Shown here: positions 29,159-37,861 of the stretch, in pieces
How the letters are laid out: each line of letters starts with the position of its first letter
Position numbering within the stretch: position 1 is the stretch's first letter
Assembly: GCF_026020075.1 (NCBI RefSeq)
Contig: NZ_CP102772.1
Location: 3,996,501 to 4,060,500, forward strand
From: Bosea sp. NBC_00550
Lineage (GTDB): Bacteria > Pseudomonadota > Alphaproteobacteria > Rhizobiales > Beijerinckiaceae
Reading direction: 5' to 3'
DNA: 64,000 nucleotides
Translations under genes and position numbers: made by a program
The notes under the pieces: model-generated
The model's input: only the letters and a program-made list of their open reading frames with translations
Databases searched by the model: none
Told to the model about the DNA's origin: nothing

Positions 29159-30082
29159 GTGACGCGCCATTTCCTCGACCTCTCCGATTTCTCCGGCAGC
29201 GAGCTGCGCGCCATCCTGCGCGCCGGCGAGGAGATGAAGGCGCGACGTCGTACCCCCGCCGCCGTCGGCGACCGCCTGCTCGAGGGCAAGGTCATCGCGA
29301 TGATCTTCGAGCAGCCCTCGCTGCGTACGCGCGTCTCCTTCGACGTCGGCATCCGCGAGCTCGGGGGATCGCCGATGATGGTCGCCGGTCATGAGATCGA
29401 GCTCGGCGAGCGCGAGACCATCGCCGATACCGCGCGCGTGCTGTCGCGCTATGTCGACGCGATCATGATCCGCATCCTCGACCACGATTCGCTGGTCGAG
29501 ATGGCGAAATACGCTACCGTCCCGGTGATCAACGGCCTCACCAAGCGCCAGCACCCTTGCCAGGTCATGGCCGATGTCATGACCTTCCAGGAGCGCAAGG
29601 GCGCGATCGCGGGCAAGCGCATCGCCTGGACCGGCGACACCAACAACGTCCTGACCTCCTGGGTCCATGCCGCCGGGCGGCTCGACTTCGAATTGTCGAT
29701 CGCGACGCCCGAGGAGTTGGCACCGCCGCCGGCCCTGATCGCCTGGGCGAAGAAGCAGGGCGCCAAGCTCTCGCTGACCCATCGTCCCGAGGAAGCGGTC
29801 GAAGGCGCCGATTGCGTCATCACCGATTGCTGGGTTTCGATGGGGGACGACGACGAAGGCACCCGCCACAACCTGCTGCGGCCATACCAGGTCGATGAGC
29901 GGCTGATGGAGCGCGCCGAAAAGGACGCGATCTTCATGCACTGCCTGCCGGCCTCGCGCGGCGAGGAGGTCACCGACCAGATCATGGACGGGCCGCAATC
30001 GGCCGTCTTCGACGAGGCCGAGAACCGGCTGCACGCGCAGAAGGGCATCCTTGCCTGGTGCTTCGGCGGAGTGGCGGCCTGA
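29159..30082 (+). CDS. argF: Ornithine carbamoyltransferase
   Basis: The enzyme joins ornithine and carbamoyl phosphate to give citrulline. It has 307 residues with a GTG start at 29159. The carbamoyl-phosphate motif reads PSLRTRVSF, with Leu where many homologues have Thr (STRTR). [14 protein letters not shown] carries the HPxQ motif, DCWVSMGDD the ornithine-binding segment, and [12 protein letters not shown] the HCLP motif. The last base of the stop codon is the first base of the hslO start (TGATG), so the pair is coupled. Confidence 0.96.
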   Translation: MTRHFLDLSDFSGSELRAILRAGEEMKARRRTPAAVGDRLLEGKVIAMIFEQPSLRTRVSFDVGIRELGGSPMMVAGHEIELGERETIADTARVLSRYVDAIMIRILDHDSLVEMAKYATVPVINGLTKRQHPCQVMADVMTFQERKGAIAGKRIAWTGDTNNVLTSWVHAAGRLDFELSIATPEELAPPPALIAWAKKQGAKLSLTHRPEEAVEGADCVITDCWVSMGDDDEGTRHNLLRPYQVDERLMERAEKDAIFMHCLPASRGEEVTDQIMDGPQSAVFDEAENRLHAQKGILAWCFGGVAA

Positions 30083-31086
30083 TGGCCGTGGGCGACGCAG
30101 GCGACACCGCCGGGCTCGACGATCGGGTCATTCCCTTCGCCGTGCCCGATCTCGACGTGCGCGGCCGCGTGGTGCGGCTGGGCGCCTCGATCGATACGAT
30201 CCTCGATCGCCACGGCTATCCCGCGCCCGTCTCGCGCGTGCTCGGAGAGGCTGCGGCGCTCACCGTGCTGCTCGGCACGGCGCTGAAGTTCGATGGCCGC
30301 TTCCAGCTCCAGACCAAGAGCGACGGCGCCATCTCGATGATGGTGGTCGACTTCAACGCGCCCGACAATTTCCGGGCGGTAGCCCATATCGACGAGGCCA
30401 AGCTCGCCGAGGCGATCGCCCACGACAAGCTCTCGACCGGCGAGTTGCTGGGCGAGGGGCATCTCGCCATGACCGTCGATCAGGGCACGGCCACGACCCG
30501 CTACCAGGGCATCGTCGCGCTCAAGCGCCAGAGCCTCGAAGAAGCCGCGCATCAGTATTTCCGCCAGTCCGAGCAGATCCCGACCCGCATCCGGCTCGGC
30601 GTCGGCACGGTCACGACCGGTGGCCGCCCGCAATGGCGCGCCGGCGGCATCCTCGTCCAGTTCATGCCGCATTCGCCGGAGCGGCTGCGCGCGGCCGACA
30701 TCCATCCGGGCGACGCACCGGAAGGCCACGAAATCCTCGCCAACGCCGACCCGGACGGCGTCAGCGACGATGCCTGGATGGAGGCGCGCTCGCTGGTCGA
30801 GACGGTCGAGGATCACGAGCTGCTCGATCCGATGCTGGAAAGCGAGCGCCTGCTCTACCGGCTCTTCCACGAGCGCGGGGCGCGCGTCTTCGAGCCGGTC
30901 CTTGTCCATGAGGCCTGCCGCTGCTCGCGCGAGCGCGTGCTGACGATGCTGCGCGGCTTCTCGCCCGACGACCGCCAGGCGATGATCGCCGATGACGGCA
31001 AGCTCGGCGTCACCTGCGAGTTCTGCTCCCGGCGCTACAGCTTCGAGCCCTCCGAGGTCGAGGACGGGCTTACGGCGGGGTCATAG
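30082..31086 (+). CDS. hslO: Hsp33-family redox-regulated molecular chaperone
   Basis: Hsp33 is a cytoplasmic holdase activated by oxidative unfolding of its zinc domain. It has 334 residues from ATG 30082; an upstream ATG at 30058 lies inside argF. The Hsp33 N-terminal domain covers about residues 15-260, with the TKSDGAISMMVVDF strand region. The C-terminal zinc site has the CRC and CEFC cysteine pairs (about 288-322), the CxC and CxxC pattern typical of Hsp33. The argF-hslO neighbourhood is common in Hyphomicrobiales. Confidence 0.95.
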   Translation: MAVGDAGDTAGLDDRVIPFAVPDLDVRGRVVRLGASIDTILDRHGYPAPVSRVLGEAAALTVLLGTALKFDGRFQLQTKSDGAISMMVVDFNAPDNFRAVAHIDEAKLAEAIAHDKLSTGELLGEGHLAMTVDQGTATTRYQGIVALKRQSLEEAAHQYFRQSEQIPTRIRLGVGTVTTGGRPQWRAGGILVQFMPHSPERLRAADIHPGDAPEGHEILANADPDGVSDDAWMEARSLVETVEDHELLDPMLESERLLYRLFHERGARVFEPVLVHEACRCSRERVLTMLRGFSPDDRQAMIADDGKLGVTCEFCSRRYSFEPSEVEDGLTAGS

Positions 31087-31315
31087 GCGCACCGGAACCG
31101 CGGGAACCCCTCTGCCATTGCCTGCGTGATTCGGGATCTCAGCGCAGGTGGAGCTCGATTGCAGCTCGAATCGGAGATCGCTTTGCCTGAGCGGTTTTAG
31201 ATGACAATTGGTGCCGATGCGGAGGTCTACCTCTGCCAAATCCGTGACGGGTATGTTGCAGGGGTAAGCGTCAGGGGTAGATATCGCGTCTGCTCTCATC
31301 GGCCGGCCTCTGCCG

Positions 31316-34254
31316 CTACCACGAAAACTTGATGCCCACGCGGCCATCATAGGCATGGGAGCGCCCATCGAGGCCGATCGAGTAACCGGCGGAGGCGTAG
31401 ATCGCGGTGTTCCTCGTGATCTGCGCATCGATCCCGGCCTTGATCTCGCCCCAGGCTCCGCCAAGATCCGAGCGGAAGGGGATAAAGCCGGTCGCCGAGG
31501 AGAACGAGGTCATGGGGCTGCCGAGGAACTCGTTCCAGAGGCTCGCCTTCAGCCAGGCGGTCATCATGCGCGGTTTGGAAGTCGTTGTCCCCTCTTCGAG
31601 CGCCCAGCTTCTGGCGAGGCGAGCGCCGATCCGTCCGGCCAGTGACTCGACTTCCGAAAAGCGCACCAGAGCCGCCCCGTCATTGCCGGAGCCGTTGACC
31701 AGTGTCTGGTAGATGACCTGCGCTTGCGGCTCGATGATCCAGCCATTGCCAAGAGCGATCGGGTAGCCGCCTTCCAACGAGGCAGCGAAACCGAAGCCTT
31801 CTCTGTTGAGCTTGATCAGGCGCCTGGAGTCGGCTTGGGCATCGAACCATGTGCCCTGCAAAACACCGTCGAGATACCAGCCTGACGCACCGAAGTGGGT
31901 CCAGTAGGCGCCGATCGAATAGCCGTCGATGGTGTTGGTGCCGGCGTTGATGCCATTAAAGTGCCGAACATCGCCCTGAATGCGGCCGATGGCGCCATAG
32001 ATGCCCGCGTGATCGCGGCTGCCGTCGGCGTTATAGTTACGATAAAGATCGAGGCCGGCCTGCAAGCCGTAAATATCGTAATCGAAATTCGGACCGCTTC
32101 CGAAGATGCCCCCCCGACCGCCATTCTGGTTACCGTGGGTGCCGATGATCCGGGCCCAGCCGGCGGCGGTGTAGGAGCGGCCGGCAGCAGCCGAGCTGAC
32201 GGGTAGGCGCAGGGTCGTGGTGCAGCGAAAGTTCGTCTCGGGGTTCTTGCACCAGATGGTGCGTTCCTCGGTGACGGGCGGCGCCTCCAGCATGCCCTGT
32301 TCACCGACCCGCTCATGCAGGCTGTCGATCATCGTGCGTCCATAGATCAGCCCCATCGACGGAAGAGCCGAGTAGAGGGAGACCTCCCGGCGGTAGTTGG
32401 GGATCGGAGCAGGAGCTGGCGGAATCGGAGTCGGGTTCGGTGGAATTGGCGTCGGTTCTGGCGGAATGGGCCCCGGTTCCGGCGGAATGGGCCCCGGTTC
32501 CGGTGGAATGGGGCCCGGAGTGGAAGTATTGCGCAGATACCAGTTCTGGGGGCCCGAGGTGTCCGTGCTGCCACGATACAGCGTGTATTCATATGGACCT
32601 GCAACCACCGGCCTGCCCAAGGAGAAGGCTCCCGAGCTGGTGGTGCCGCCGTTCTGCGCGTCGACCACGAGAATGCCGTTGCCGAGGGTCAGATCTCCGG
32701 CGCCAATCGTATTCGAGACCAGGAGTGCGGATGTCCCGCTGGCTTGCCCACCGAGGATGACAAGCCGATCGGACGGTGAACCGTCCGTCCCGAGAAATGT
32801 GTTCAACGCGATTGAGCCGGCTCTGCCGACATAATCCCTGACCGTCAGCGTCTTATAGCTTGCGAGTTGCGACAGGTCTCCCGTCGGGGGGCTGTAAATA
32901 ATCTGGCTGTTATCGTTGGTGACTGATGTTGCCGTGGAGTTTCCCGTCATCGTCCAGACGGTGGCCACAGCGGGCACAGTGGCCTGAGTAAGCGTCACAT
33001 TGCTCGTATTGCCGGCGGGCGTGGTGATGACCCCTCGCAGCTTCGATCCCCGAGCGATGAAAAGTGTGTTTCCGCCGCCGTTCGTCTCCAGCAACGTATT
33101 GTTGTTCGCGACAGCAGTGGTCCCGTCCAGGATGATGTCGCCGGTTGCGCCCTGGACAGAAAAGGAAGCCTGGCTTGCTTCGATCACGCCACTGCCATAG
33201 CGCAGCAGATTGACGGCGCCATTGCTGAACTGGAAGCCAAACCCACCGCTGCCCGACGCAGTGACGTTGGTCCCGTTCATGTTGACGATACCGCCGCTCT
33301 CGACCAGGCCGCCCGTTCCGTTGACCACGGAAACGGAGCCGCCGGAGGTCTCAATGATACCGCCGTTCGCGGCGTTAACGCCTGCATTGCCGCCCGCGCC
33401 GCTGACGTTCACTGCGGTGTTCGTCGCCGAAACGAGGCTGCCACTGTCGGTCGAGCGTAGCCCCCTTTCGCCACCTCCGCCCCCGCCGATGGTGATGCTG
33501 CCGCCGGTTAGCGTCACTTGGGCCCCTGATGCGGCGCTAACACCTGTGTCGCTGCCACCAACGTTCACCATCGTCACGGCCGTACCGTTCGCAGAGATTA
33601 GGCTACCCAATCCCGTTGCTGAAAGTCCGATATTGCTGCCGCCAAGATTCTGGCCAGGAAGGGCGTAGGTGATCTTCGTGGTGTCCAGCGTAACCACGCC
33701 AGCATTCATGGCAGAGGCACCAATGTTATTTCCCCCGCCATTCATATTTACGGTGAGGCCGGTTGCGAAGATGCTGCCCCCCGTGGCGCTTAGGGCCGAG
33801 ACTCCGTTGCCCTGTGAGCGATTGATGGCCGATCCAGGCTGGAAATGATCTGGCCGCCCGTTTGCGCCAAAGCGGCGGTGGTGAAATTGCCTCCGATGGT
33901 TGATCCGGGTCCGAGGGTGATCGTGCCTGTGGTTTGCGCCAACACCCCGATCGTTCCTCCGTTCTGCGGAGCTATTGTGACGTTGTTGGTGTTGGTGGTG
34001 ATTTGGGCGCCATCGCTCGCCGCGACGGTGGGGAAGGGATAGGGAAAGGTGAAGTCACTCCCGATAAGCGTCGAGTTCGCGATGGTACATTGGCCGTTGC
34101 CGGAGCGCACGACTGTGGAGTTGATAACTGGGCACAATTGAGCTTGCGCCGACGATGCAGAGATCCAAACTGCTCCCGCAGCACTGGCTGAAAGCATCAG
34201 CCGCGTTGTCACATGTTGGCGCCCGCGTTTCTTCGACGCGGGAGATGGATGCAT
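31316..34254 (-). pseudogene. Autotransporter (type Va) adhesin-like gene interrupted by a frameshift
   Basis: Two frames form one gene. The upstream part starts at ATG 34254 (or 34377) and encodes an extended signal peptide ending in SSAQA, then the beginning of a Gly/Thr/Asn-rich passenger (GGTIGVLAQTTGTITLG). It stops at 33790. Near 33830-33845 the coding continues in another frame (GSAINRSQGNGVSALSATGG), with repeats such as GGSNIGLSATG. The rest is a beta-helix passenger, a proline-rich linker (32399-32518) and a C-terminal 12-strand beta-barrel of about 280 residues ending KFSW (stop 31316). A single missing base would explain the break. It could also be a sequencing error. Confidence 0.8.
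32399..32518 (-). repeat. Tandem 21-bp repeat encoding a proline-rich PxPIPPx linker
   Basis: Nearly six 21-base units encode seven-residue blocks of the form PGPIPPE, later PTPIPPN, PTPIPPA and PAPIP. Some adjacent units are almost identical at the DNA level. The segment joins the passenger to the beta-barrel of the autotransporter, a place where such rigid linkers are usual. Unit number could vary between strains. Confidence 0.85.
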
Positions 34255-34579
34255 CTGATCGGAGAACGTCGCAATGGGGAGGCCCCTTGATCTCCAACTG
34301 CCGCCAATGACGGAAGCCCGATATCGCAAAAGCGCACTCAGGACCGGGTCGGTGATCCAGTAATCACGCCGCGTCATTCAATAATTCCAAACAGGAGATG
34401 AATTCAGGCGATCCGCGTTGGACAGAGTCCAAGAGGGCGCGCACCTTGGTTAACAAATAGGAAATGCGCCGGCATGCCGCCAGCACTCAGGCCACGATAT
34501 CAGTTTTCACCCGCATCGCGGCAAGGTTACATTCGGGAACCGCACTGAGGACAATAAGACGTCTCCGCCGAAAGCTAGG
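34255..34579. other. Region between the autotransporter start and the IS481 element
   Basis: This stretch holds the likely promoter and leader of the minus-strand autotransporter and, if ATG 34377 is used, its first 41 codons. It ends with GCTAGG (34574-34579), the CTAG-type sequence next to the IS left end. Nothing else was recognised. Confidence 0.45.
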
Positions 34580-35596
34580 TGTTTGATCCCAGGTTTTGAT
34601 GGTGCGATCTTTTCCATCGGATGGAAGGAGGCACTATGGGCCAGGTTCTGCACGGGAGCGCCACAACGACGGAGGCGATCCGTCGAGCGATACAGCATAG
34701 TCAAGCGAGCCTGAGGGCTCTGGCAAAGCGCTACGGCATCAACCAGAAGACCGTCGCGAAGTGGAAGAAGCGGGCCTCGGTGGCTGATCTGCCGACGGGC
34801 CCGCAGCAGCCGGCTTCGACGGTTCTGTCAGCCGAGGAAGAGGCGATCATCGTCGCCTTTCGACGACATACCCTGCTGCCTTTGGATGACTGCCTCTACG
34901 CGCTTCAGGCCACGATCCCGCATCTGACCCGTTCGTCGTTGCATCGCTGCCTGCAACGGCACGGCATCAGCCGGCTACCGGAGATCGAGGGCGACAAGGA
35001 GCCGAAGAAGCGGTTCAAGTCCTACCCGATCGGCTTCTTCCACATCGACATCGCCGAGGTCCAGACCGCCGAAGGAAAGCTCTATCTGTTTGTCGCGATC
35101 GATCGGACGAGCAAATTCGCCTTCGTGCAACTGGTGGAGAGCGCCAACCGGGTGACGGCCTCAGCTTTCCTCGTCGCCCTGATCGCAGCCGTTCCCTACA
35201 GGGTCCATACGATCCTGACCGACAACGGCATCCAATTCCGCTTCCCGCCGCGCTACGCCAACGGTCCCACGGCCCGTTACATCACCCACATGTTCGCGAT
35301 GCGCTGCCGCGAGAATGGCATCGAGCACCGCTTCACCAAGATCAACCATCCCTGGACCAATGGGCAGGTCGAGCGAATGAACCGGACGATCAAAGACGCG
35401 ACCGTCAAACGCTATCACTACGACAGCCACGACCAGCTCGATCGTCACCTCCAGGACTTCGTCTCAGCTTACAATTTCGGCCGGCGCCTGAAGACCCTCA
35501 AAGGCCTCACGCCCTACGAGTTCATCTGCAAGCGCTGGACTTCAGAGCCGGAACAATTCACCCTCGATCCAATCCACCAAATGCCGGGACTAAACA
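34580..35596 (+). mobile_element. IS481-family insertion sequence, copy 1
   Basis: This 1017-base element is bounded by imperfect inverted repeats. The left end begins TGTTTGATCCCAGG, and the right end read inward is TGTTTAGTCCCGGC. It encodes one DDE transposase. The left flank is GCTAGG, matching the CTAG-containing target known for IS481. The right flank is CCTGGG, so there is no perfect target duplication. A second copy at 62995 is nearly identical over the shared 965 bases. Confidence 0.9.
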
Positions 35597-35814
35597 CCTG
35601 GGCCAACATCCCGCCCAAGAGCAACCGGAAGGACCCGATCTGCTTCAGCCGGCACCTCTACAGGGACAGGAACCTGATCGAGCGCTTCTTCAACAAGATC
35701 AAACAGTTCCGCCGCGTCGCCACACGCTACGACAAGCTCGCGGAGAACTTCCTCGCAAGCCTCAAGCTCGCATGCGTCAGGATCTGGCTACGCGGTAATG
35801 AGTCGACGGCCTAA
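34636..35814 (+). CDS. Chimeric transposase: IS481-family DDE transposase fused to an IS5-family C-terminus
   Basis: The 392-residue frame joins two unrelated transposases. Residues 1-321 are a complete IS481-type transposase: an N-terminal HTH (about 10-50, LRALAKRYGINQKTVAKW) and a DDE core with Asp138 (FHIDIAE), Asp196 (TDNG) and Glu246 (NGQVERMN), ending HQMPGLNT. IS481 proteins often stop right there, using a TAG made by the CTAG target. Here the flank is CCTGGG, giving Trp322 and read-through. Residues 323-392 are the tail of an IS5-family transposase (ANIPPKSNRK, NLIERFFNKIKQ, RVATRYDKL). Whether the fusion is active is unknown. Confidence 0.88.
   Translation: MGQVLHGSATTTEAIRRAIQHSQASLRALAKRYGINQKTVAKWKKRASVADLPTGPQQPASTVLSAEEEAIIVAFRRHTLLPLDDCLYALQATIPHLTRSSLHRCLQRHGISRLPEIEGDKEPKKRFKSYPIGFFHIDIAEVQTAEGKLYLFVAIDRTSKFAFVQLVESANRVTASAFLVALIAAVPYRVHTILTDNGIQFRFPPRYANGPTARYITHMFAMRCRENGIEHRFTKINHPWTNGQVERMNRTIKDATVKRYHYDSHDQLDRHLQDFVSAYNFGRRLKTLKGLTPYEFICKRWTSEPEQFTLDPIHQMPGLNTWANIPPKSNRKDPICFSRHLYRDRNLIERFFNKIKQFRRVATRYDKLAENFLASLKLACVRIWLRGNESTA
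35597..35814 (+). mobile_element. IS5-family transposase 3' remnant
   Basis: This is only the last 70 or so codons of an IS5-type transposase, beginning at WANIPPK and ending at the TAA of 35812-35814. It includes the catalytic-Glu helix RNLIERFFNKIK. The 5' part is missing on the far side of the IS481 copy, so this is not a simple insertion into an intact IS5 element. Confidence 0.8.
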
Positions 35815-35874
35815 GCCGAAGGCGGCGATGAACATTACACCACGCCTCGGCCCTTCCTACGGACGCTATCTACG

Positions 35875-36126
35875 CAGGCGCAGGCGGAAGCCACCAAGGC
35901 GGCACAAGCGGCGGCATCGCATGCGAAGGCGAGCAATGGCAGCGCCTACAAGGGTCGCAAGCCGAGCTTTACCCGGGCGCAAATGGAAACCGTGCGGGAC
36001 CTGCTGGCGCAGGATGCAGGTGTCAGCGTCATTGCCAGGACGACCGGTCTGTCCCGGCAGACGATCTACCGGATGAAGGATGATCCCGCGGAGGCAGAGG
36101 CGGCGCTGGCAAAGTGGGGCTTATAG
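35875..36126 (+). pseudogene. Serine recombinase (resolvase/invertase) C-terminal remnant
   Basis: An open frame with no start codon ends at TAG 36124-36126. It reads as the DNA-binding tail of a resolvase: an Ala/Lys-rich helix, then YKGRKPSFTRAQ, then an HTH with VSVIARTTGLSRQTIYR and a short acidic end. The catalytic N-terminal domain (with the active serine) is absent. It is directly after the IS5 remnant, so the left part was probably lost by insertion or deletion. Confidence 0.82.
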
Positions 36127-36249
36127 CGCGCGGGTCCACCTGTGGCGTTGGGGAGAAGCTACCGGGCAAGGTAAGCTTGAGGGCACGGATGGCCTCAAGG
36201 ACCAATGCCGGTGGCCGCTAAATTCATCACCCTAATGTCGGCTTGGGGA

Positions 36250-36735
36250 TTATTGGCCCGGGGGCTGGGTGTAGTTCGTCGCGATCCGCAGCAGTGCGCG
36301 GAAGTGGTCAAGCAGGCTGCGCTTACGAAGCCTGATCTCGATGTGGACCTTGGATCCGGGTGCCGAGGGCCGGCAGACTATCGAACCGTGCTCCTTGATT
36401 GTAGCTTCGATCTCGGCAAGGCTGATCTCTTCGGCCATTCCGTTTGCCTGAATGAGATCGGCCAGTTGGCGCGCCGTGAACAGTGAGCGCTTTTCCTGGC
36501 CATTCTCGCGGACGGTAAGCACATCATAGGACTGCGCGTGCTTGTGCGCGGGGACGGCCATTGCCTCCTGTGCGCGCTCGTTGATGATCTCCTCCTTGGC
36601 ATTGCGAAGCAGGCTCGCCCAGAACATCTGTCGCGCCTTGCCTGCATTGGTTGGGTTGGGGATCGGTGCGTTCTTGCCGGCCTTGGCGCGGAAGCGCCTG
36701 AGAGCTCGAGCCATCGCCTCTTCGTCGATAGTCAT
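36250..36735 (-). CDS. Conserved-looking hypothetical protein, last gene of a three-gene unit
   Basis: The 161-residue soluble protein is rich in charged residues. It begins MTIDEEAMARALRRF, and the middle region DVLTVRENGQEKRSLFTARQLADLIQ could be a small winged-helix or coiled segment. No family was recognised. Its ATG overlaps the stop of the upstream small gene as ATGA (36732-36735), strong evidence that both are real. It lies in a zone of mobile-element remnants, but its codon use is ordinary for the window. Confidence 0.62.
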   Translation of the reverse strand: MTIDEEAMARALRRFRAKAGKNAPIPNPTNAGKARQMFWASLLRNAKEEIINERAQEAMAVPAHKHAQSYDVLTVRENGQEKRSLFTARQLADLIQANGMAEEISLAEIEATIKEHGSIVCRPSAPGSKVHIEIRLRKRSLLDHFRALLRIATNYTQPPGQ

Positions 36736-36938
36736 TGATAGTCCCCGACCGTATCGAGGAGAATGTCCTTGGCCTGGTTGAGGCCGGTGTTGGGAGCCGA
36801 AAGCCCCTCGGATTTCGCTTCGAGGCCTGGCTCTCTCCGGCGGTCCCCGAAGCCGATCGATTGGAACTCGTGACCAAGTACCTGATCAAGCCGTTCATTC
36901 GCCGTATGTATCCTGGCGCGGACATCAGCGTTCTGCAA
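36732..36938 (-). CDS. Small hypothetical protein, middle gene of a three-gene unit
   Basis: The protein has 68 residues from TTG 36938, with no in-frame ATG near by. It starts MQNADVRARIHTANERLDQ and ends KDILLDTVGDYQ. It looks soluble, with helix-forming composition. It overlaps the downstream 161-residue gene by four bases and begins 12 bases after the stop of the upstream membrane peptide gene. The non-ATG start and small size keep confidence moderate. No homologous family was recognised. Confidence 0.5.
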   Translation of the reverse strand: MQNADVRARIHTANERLDQVLGHEFQSIGFGDRRREPGLEAKSEGLSAPNTGLNQAKDILLDTVGDYQ

Positions 36939-36950
36939 CGGCTGACTCGC

Positions 36951-37064
36951 TCACCTGATGAGCGGGATGAAGACGATCGCGCCGACCACGATCACGATAG
37001 CTGTTCGGATCAAAAGGCCGTTGACTCGCGCCATCTCCGCCTCGGACGATTTTGATCTACTCAT
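36951..37064 (-). CDS. Small single-pass membrane protein, first gene of a three-gene unit
   Basis: The protein has 37 residues from ATG 37064. A polar N-terminus of about 15 residues (MSRSKSSEAEMARVNG) is followed by one hydrophobic helix (LLIRTAIVIVVGAIVFIPLI) reaching almost to the end. An upstream TTG-type extension would give 70 residues but lacks sense. The gene ends 12 bases before the next small gene. Function unknown; it could be a small membrane regulator or holin-like piece of a lost phage or plasmid. Confidence 0.5.
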   Translation of the reverse strand: MSRSKSSEAEMARVNGLLIRTAIVIVVGAIVFIPLIR

Positions 37065-37318
37065 GTCGAACTCACTGCCTACGCGTGATACTTCAGCGCG
37101 AGATTGATCAGCGCAATCGGCAATCCGCAGACGGTTCATTTTTAAGCGCTGGGCGTGGCCCAAAAAGCACTGGGCGGCGCGGCTCTTCGCATTGTGCGCC
37201 GTCGACGCAGCGTCGCGCCTATCTTCCCAAAGGGAATGGCGTTAATTGACATAGTCGCTGCATCCGCCGTTGCTATGCTGCTGTTGCCTATGTCCCCCAT
37301 GGTTCATGTGAGCGCTTG

Positions 37319-37657
37319 ATGTCGGCCCAAGAACGCGGGCTTGCCCGTCTCATGCTTCGGTTCCCCGAGTTCCGCCAGGGCTTCGCGCGACTGCGGGGCG
37401 GAAGGTTTGGCGGCGTCTGCGAGGAGTACGATCTCGTCTGGGAGGTGATCGGCAGGTGGTCCCAGGCCGAACACTGCGCCTTGTTTTCCTTCAACGATTA
37501 CTGCCTCCTTGCGGCCGCGATCGAGCGCGACGCGATCGCAATGGCGAAGGCCGTGCCGGATCCGGGCGCCATCGCCAAGGCGCCTGGGCCGGACTCAGCG
37601 CCCACATCATCCTCGGAGTTTCGACAGCCAGTGCCGCCCACGCCTCCCTCTTGGTGA
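37319..37657 (+). CDS. Small conserved-looking hypothetical protein
   Basis: The protein has 112 residues from ATG 37319, with a TTG one codon earlier. The N-terminal 70 residues are well structured, with aromatic and charged patterns (RFPEFRQGFARLRGGRF and VWEVIGRWSQAEHCALFSFNDYC). The last 25 are Pro/Ser-rich and disordered. No signal peptide or membrane segment is visible. No family was recognised. It is divergent from the three-gene unit and convergent with the porin gene. Confidence 0.5.
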   Translation: MSAQERGLARLMLRFPEFRQGFARLRGGRFGGVCEEYDLVWEVIGRWSQAEHCALFSFNDYCLLAAAIERDAIAMAKAVPDPGAIAKAPGPDSAPTSSSEFRQPVPPTPPSW

Positions 37658-37813
37658 AGCGGGGCCCGCCTGCATCCGCTCAGGATCGCCACGCGGGAGG
37701 ATGAAGCCGGTCTCCCACGAGGCAGGCCTGAGACGGTTCACACGATCCCTGGCGCCCCGCCTCCGGTCCGGTGACCGGCAAACCAGCGAGCAACTCTGTT
37801 GGGCTTACAAAAA

Positions 37814-37838
37814 CAGCCCGGCGCAAGGCGCCGGGCTG
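37814..37838 (-). terminator. Intrinsic terminator of the porin gene
   Basis: A perfect 11-bp stem, CAGCCCGGCGC / GCGCCGGGCTG, has a 3-base loop. On the minus strand it is followed by TTTTT (complement of 37809-37813). It lies 24 bases after the porin stop. Confidence 0.9.
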
Positions 37839-37861
37839 CTCGCAGGTCCAAAGCTGTCGCT

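Noticed and set aside
29326..29340. SLRTR instead of STRTR in ArgF as a sign of loss of function
   Set aside because: The two arginines and the serine of the carbamoyl-phosphate motif are kept, the other motifs are intact and similar variants occur in the family.
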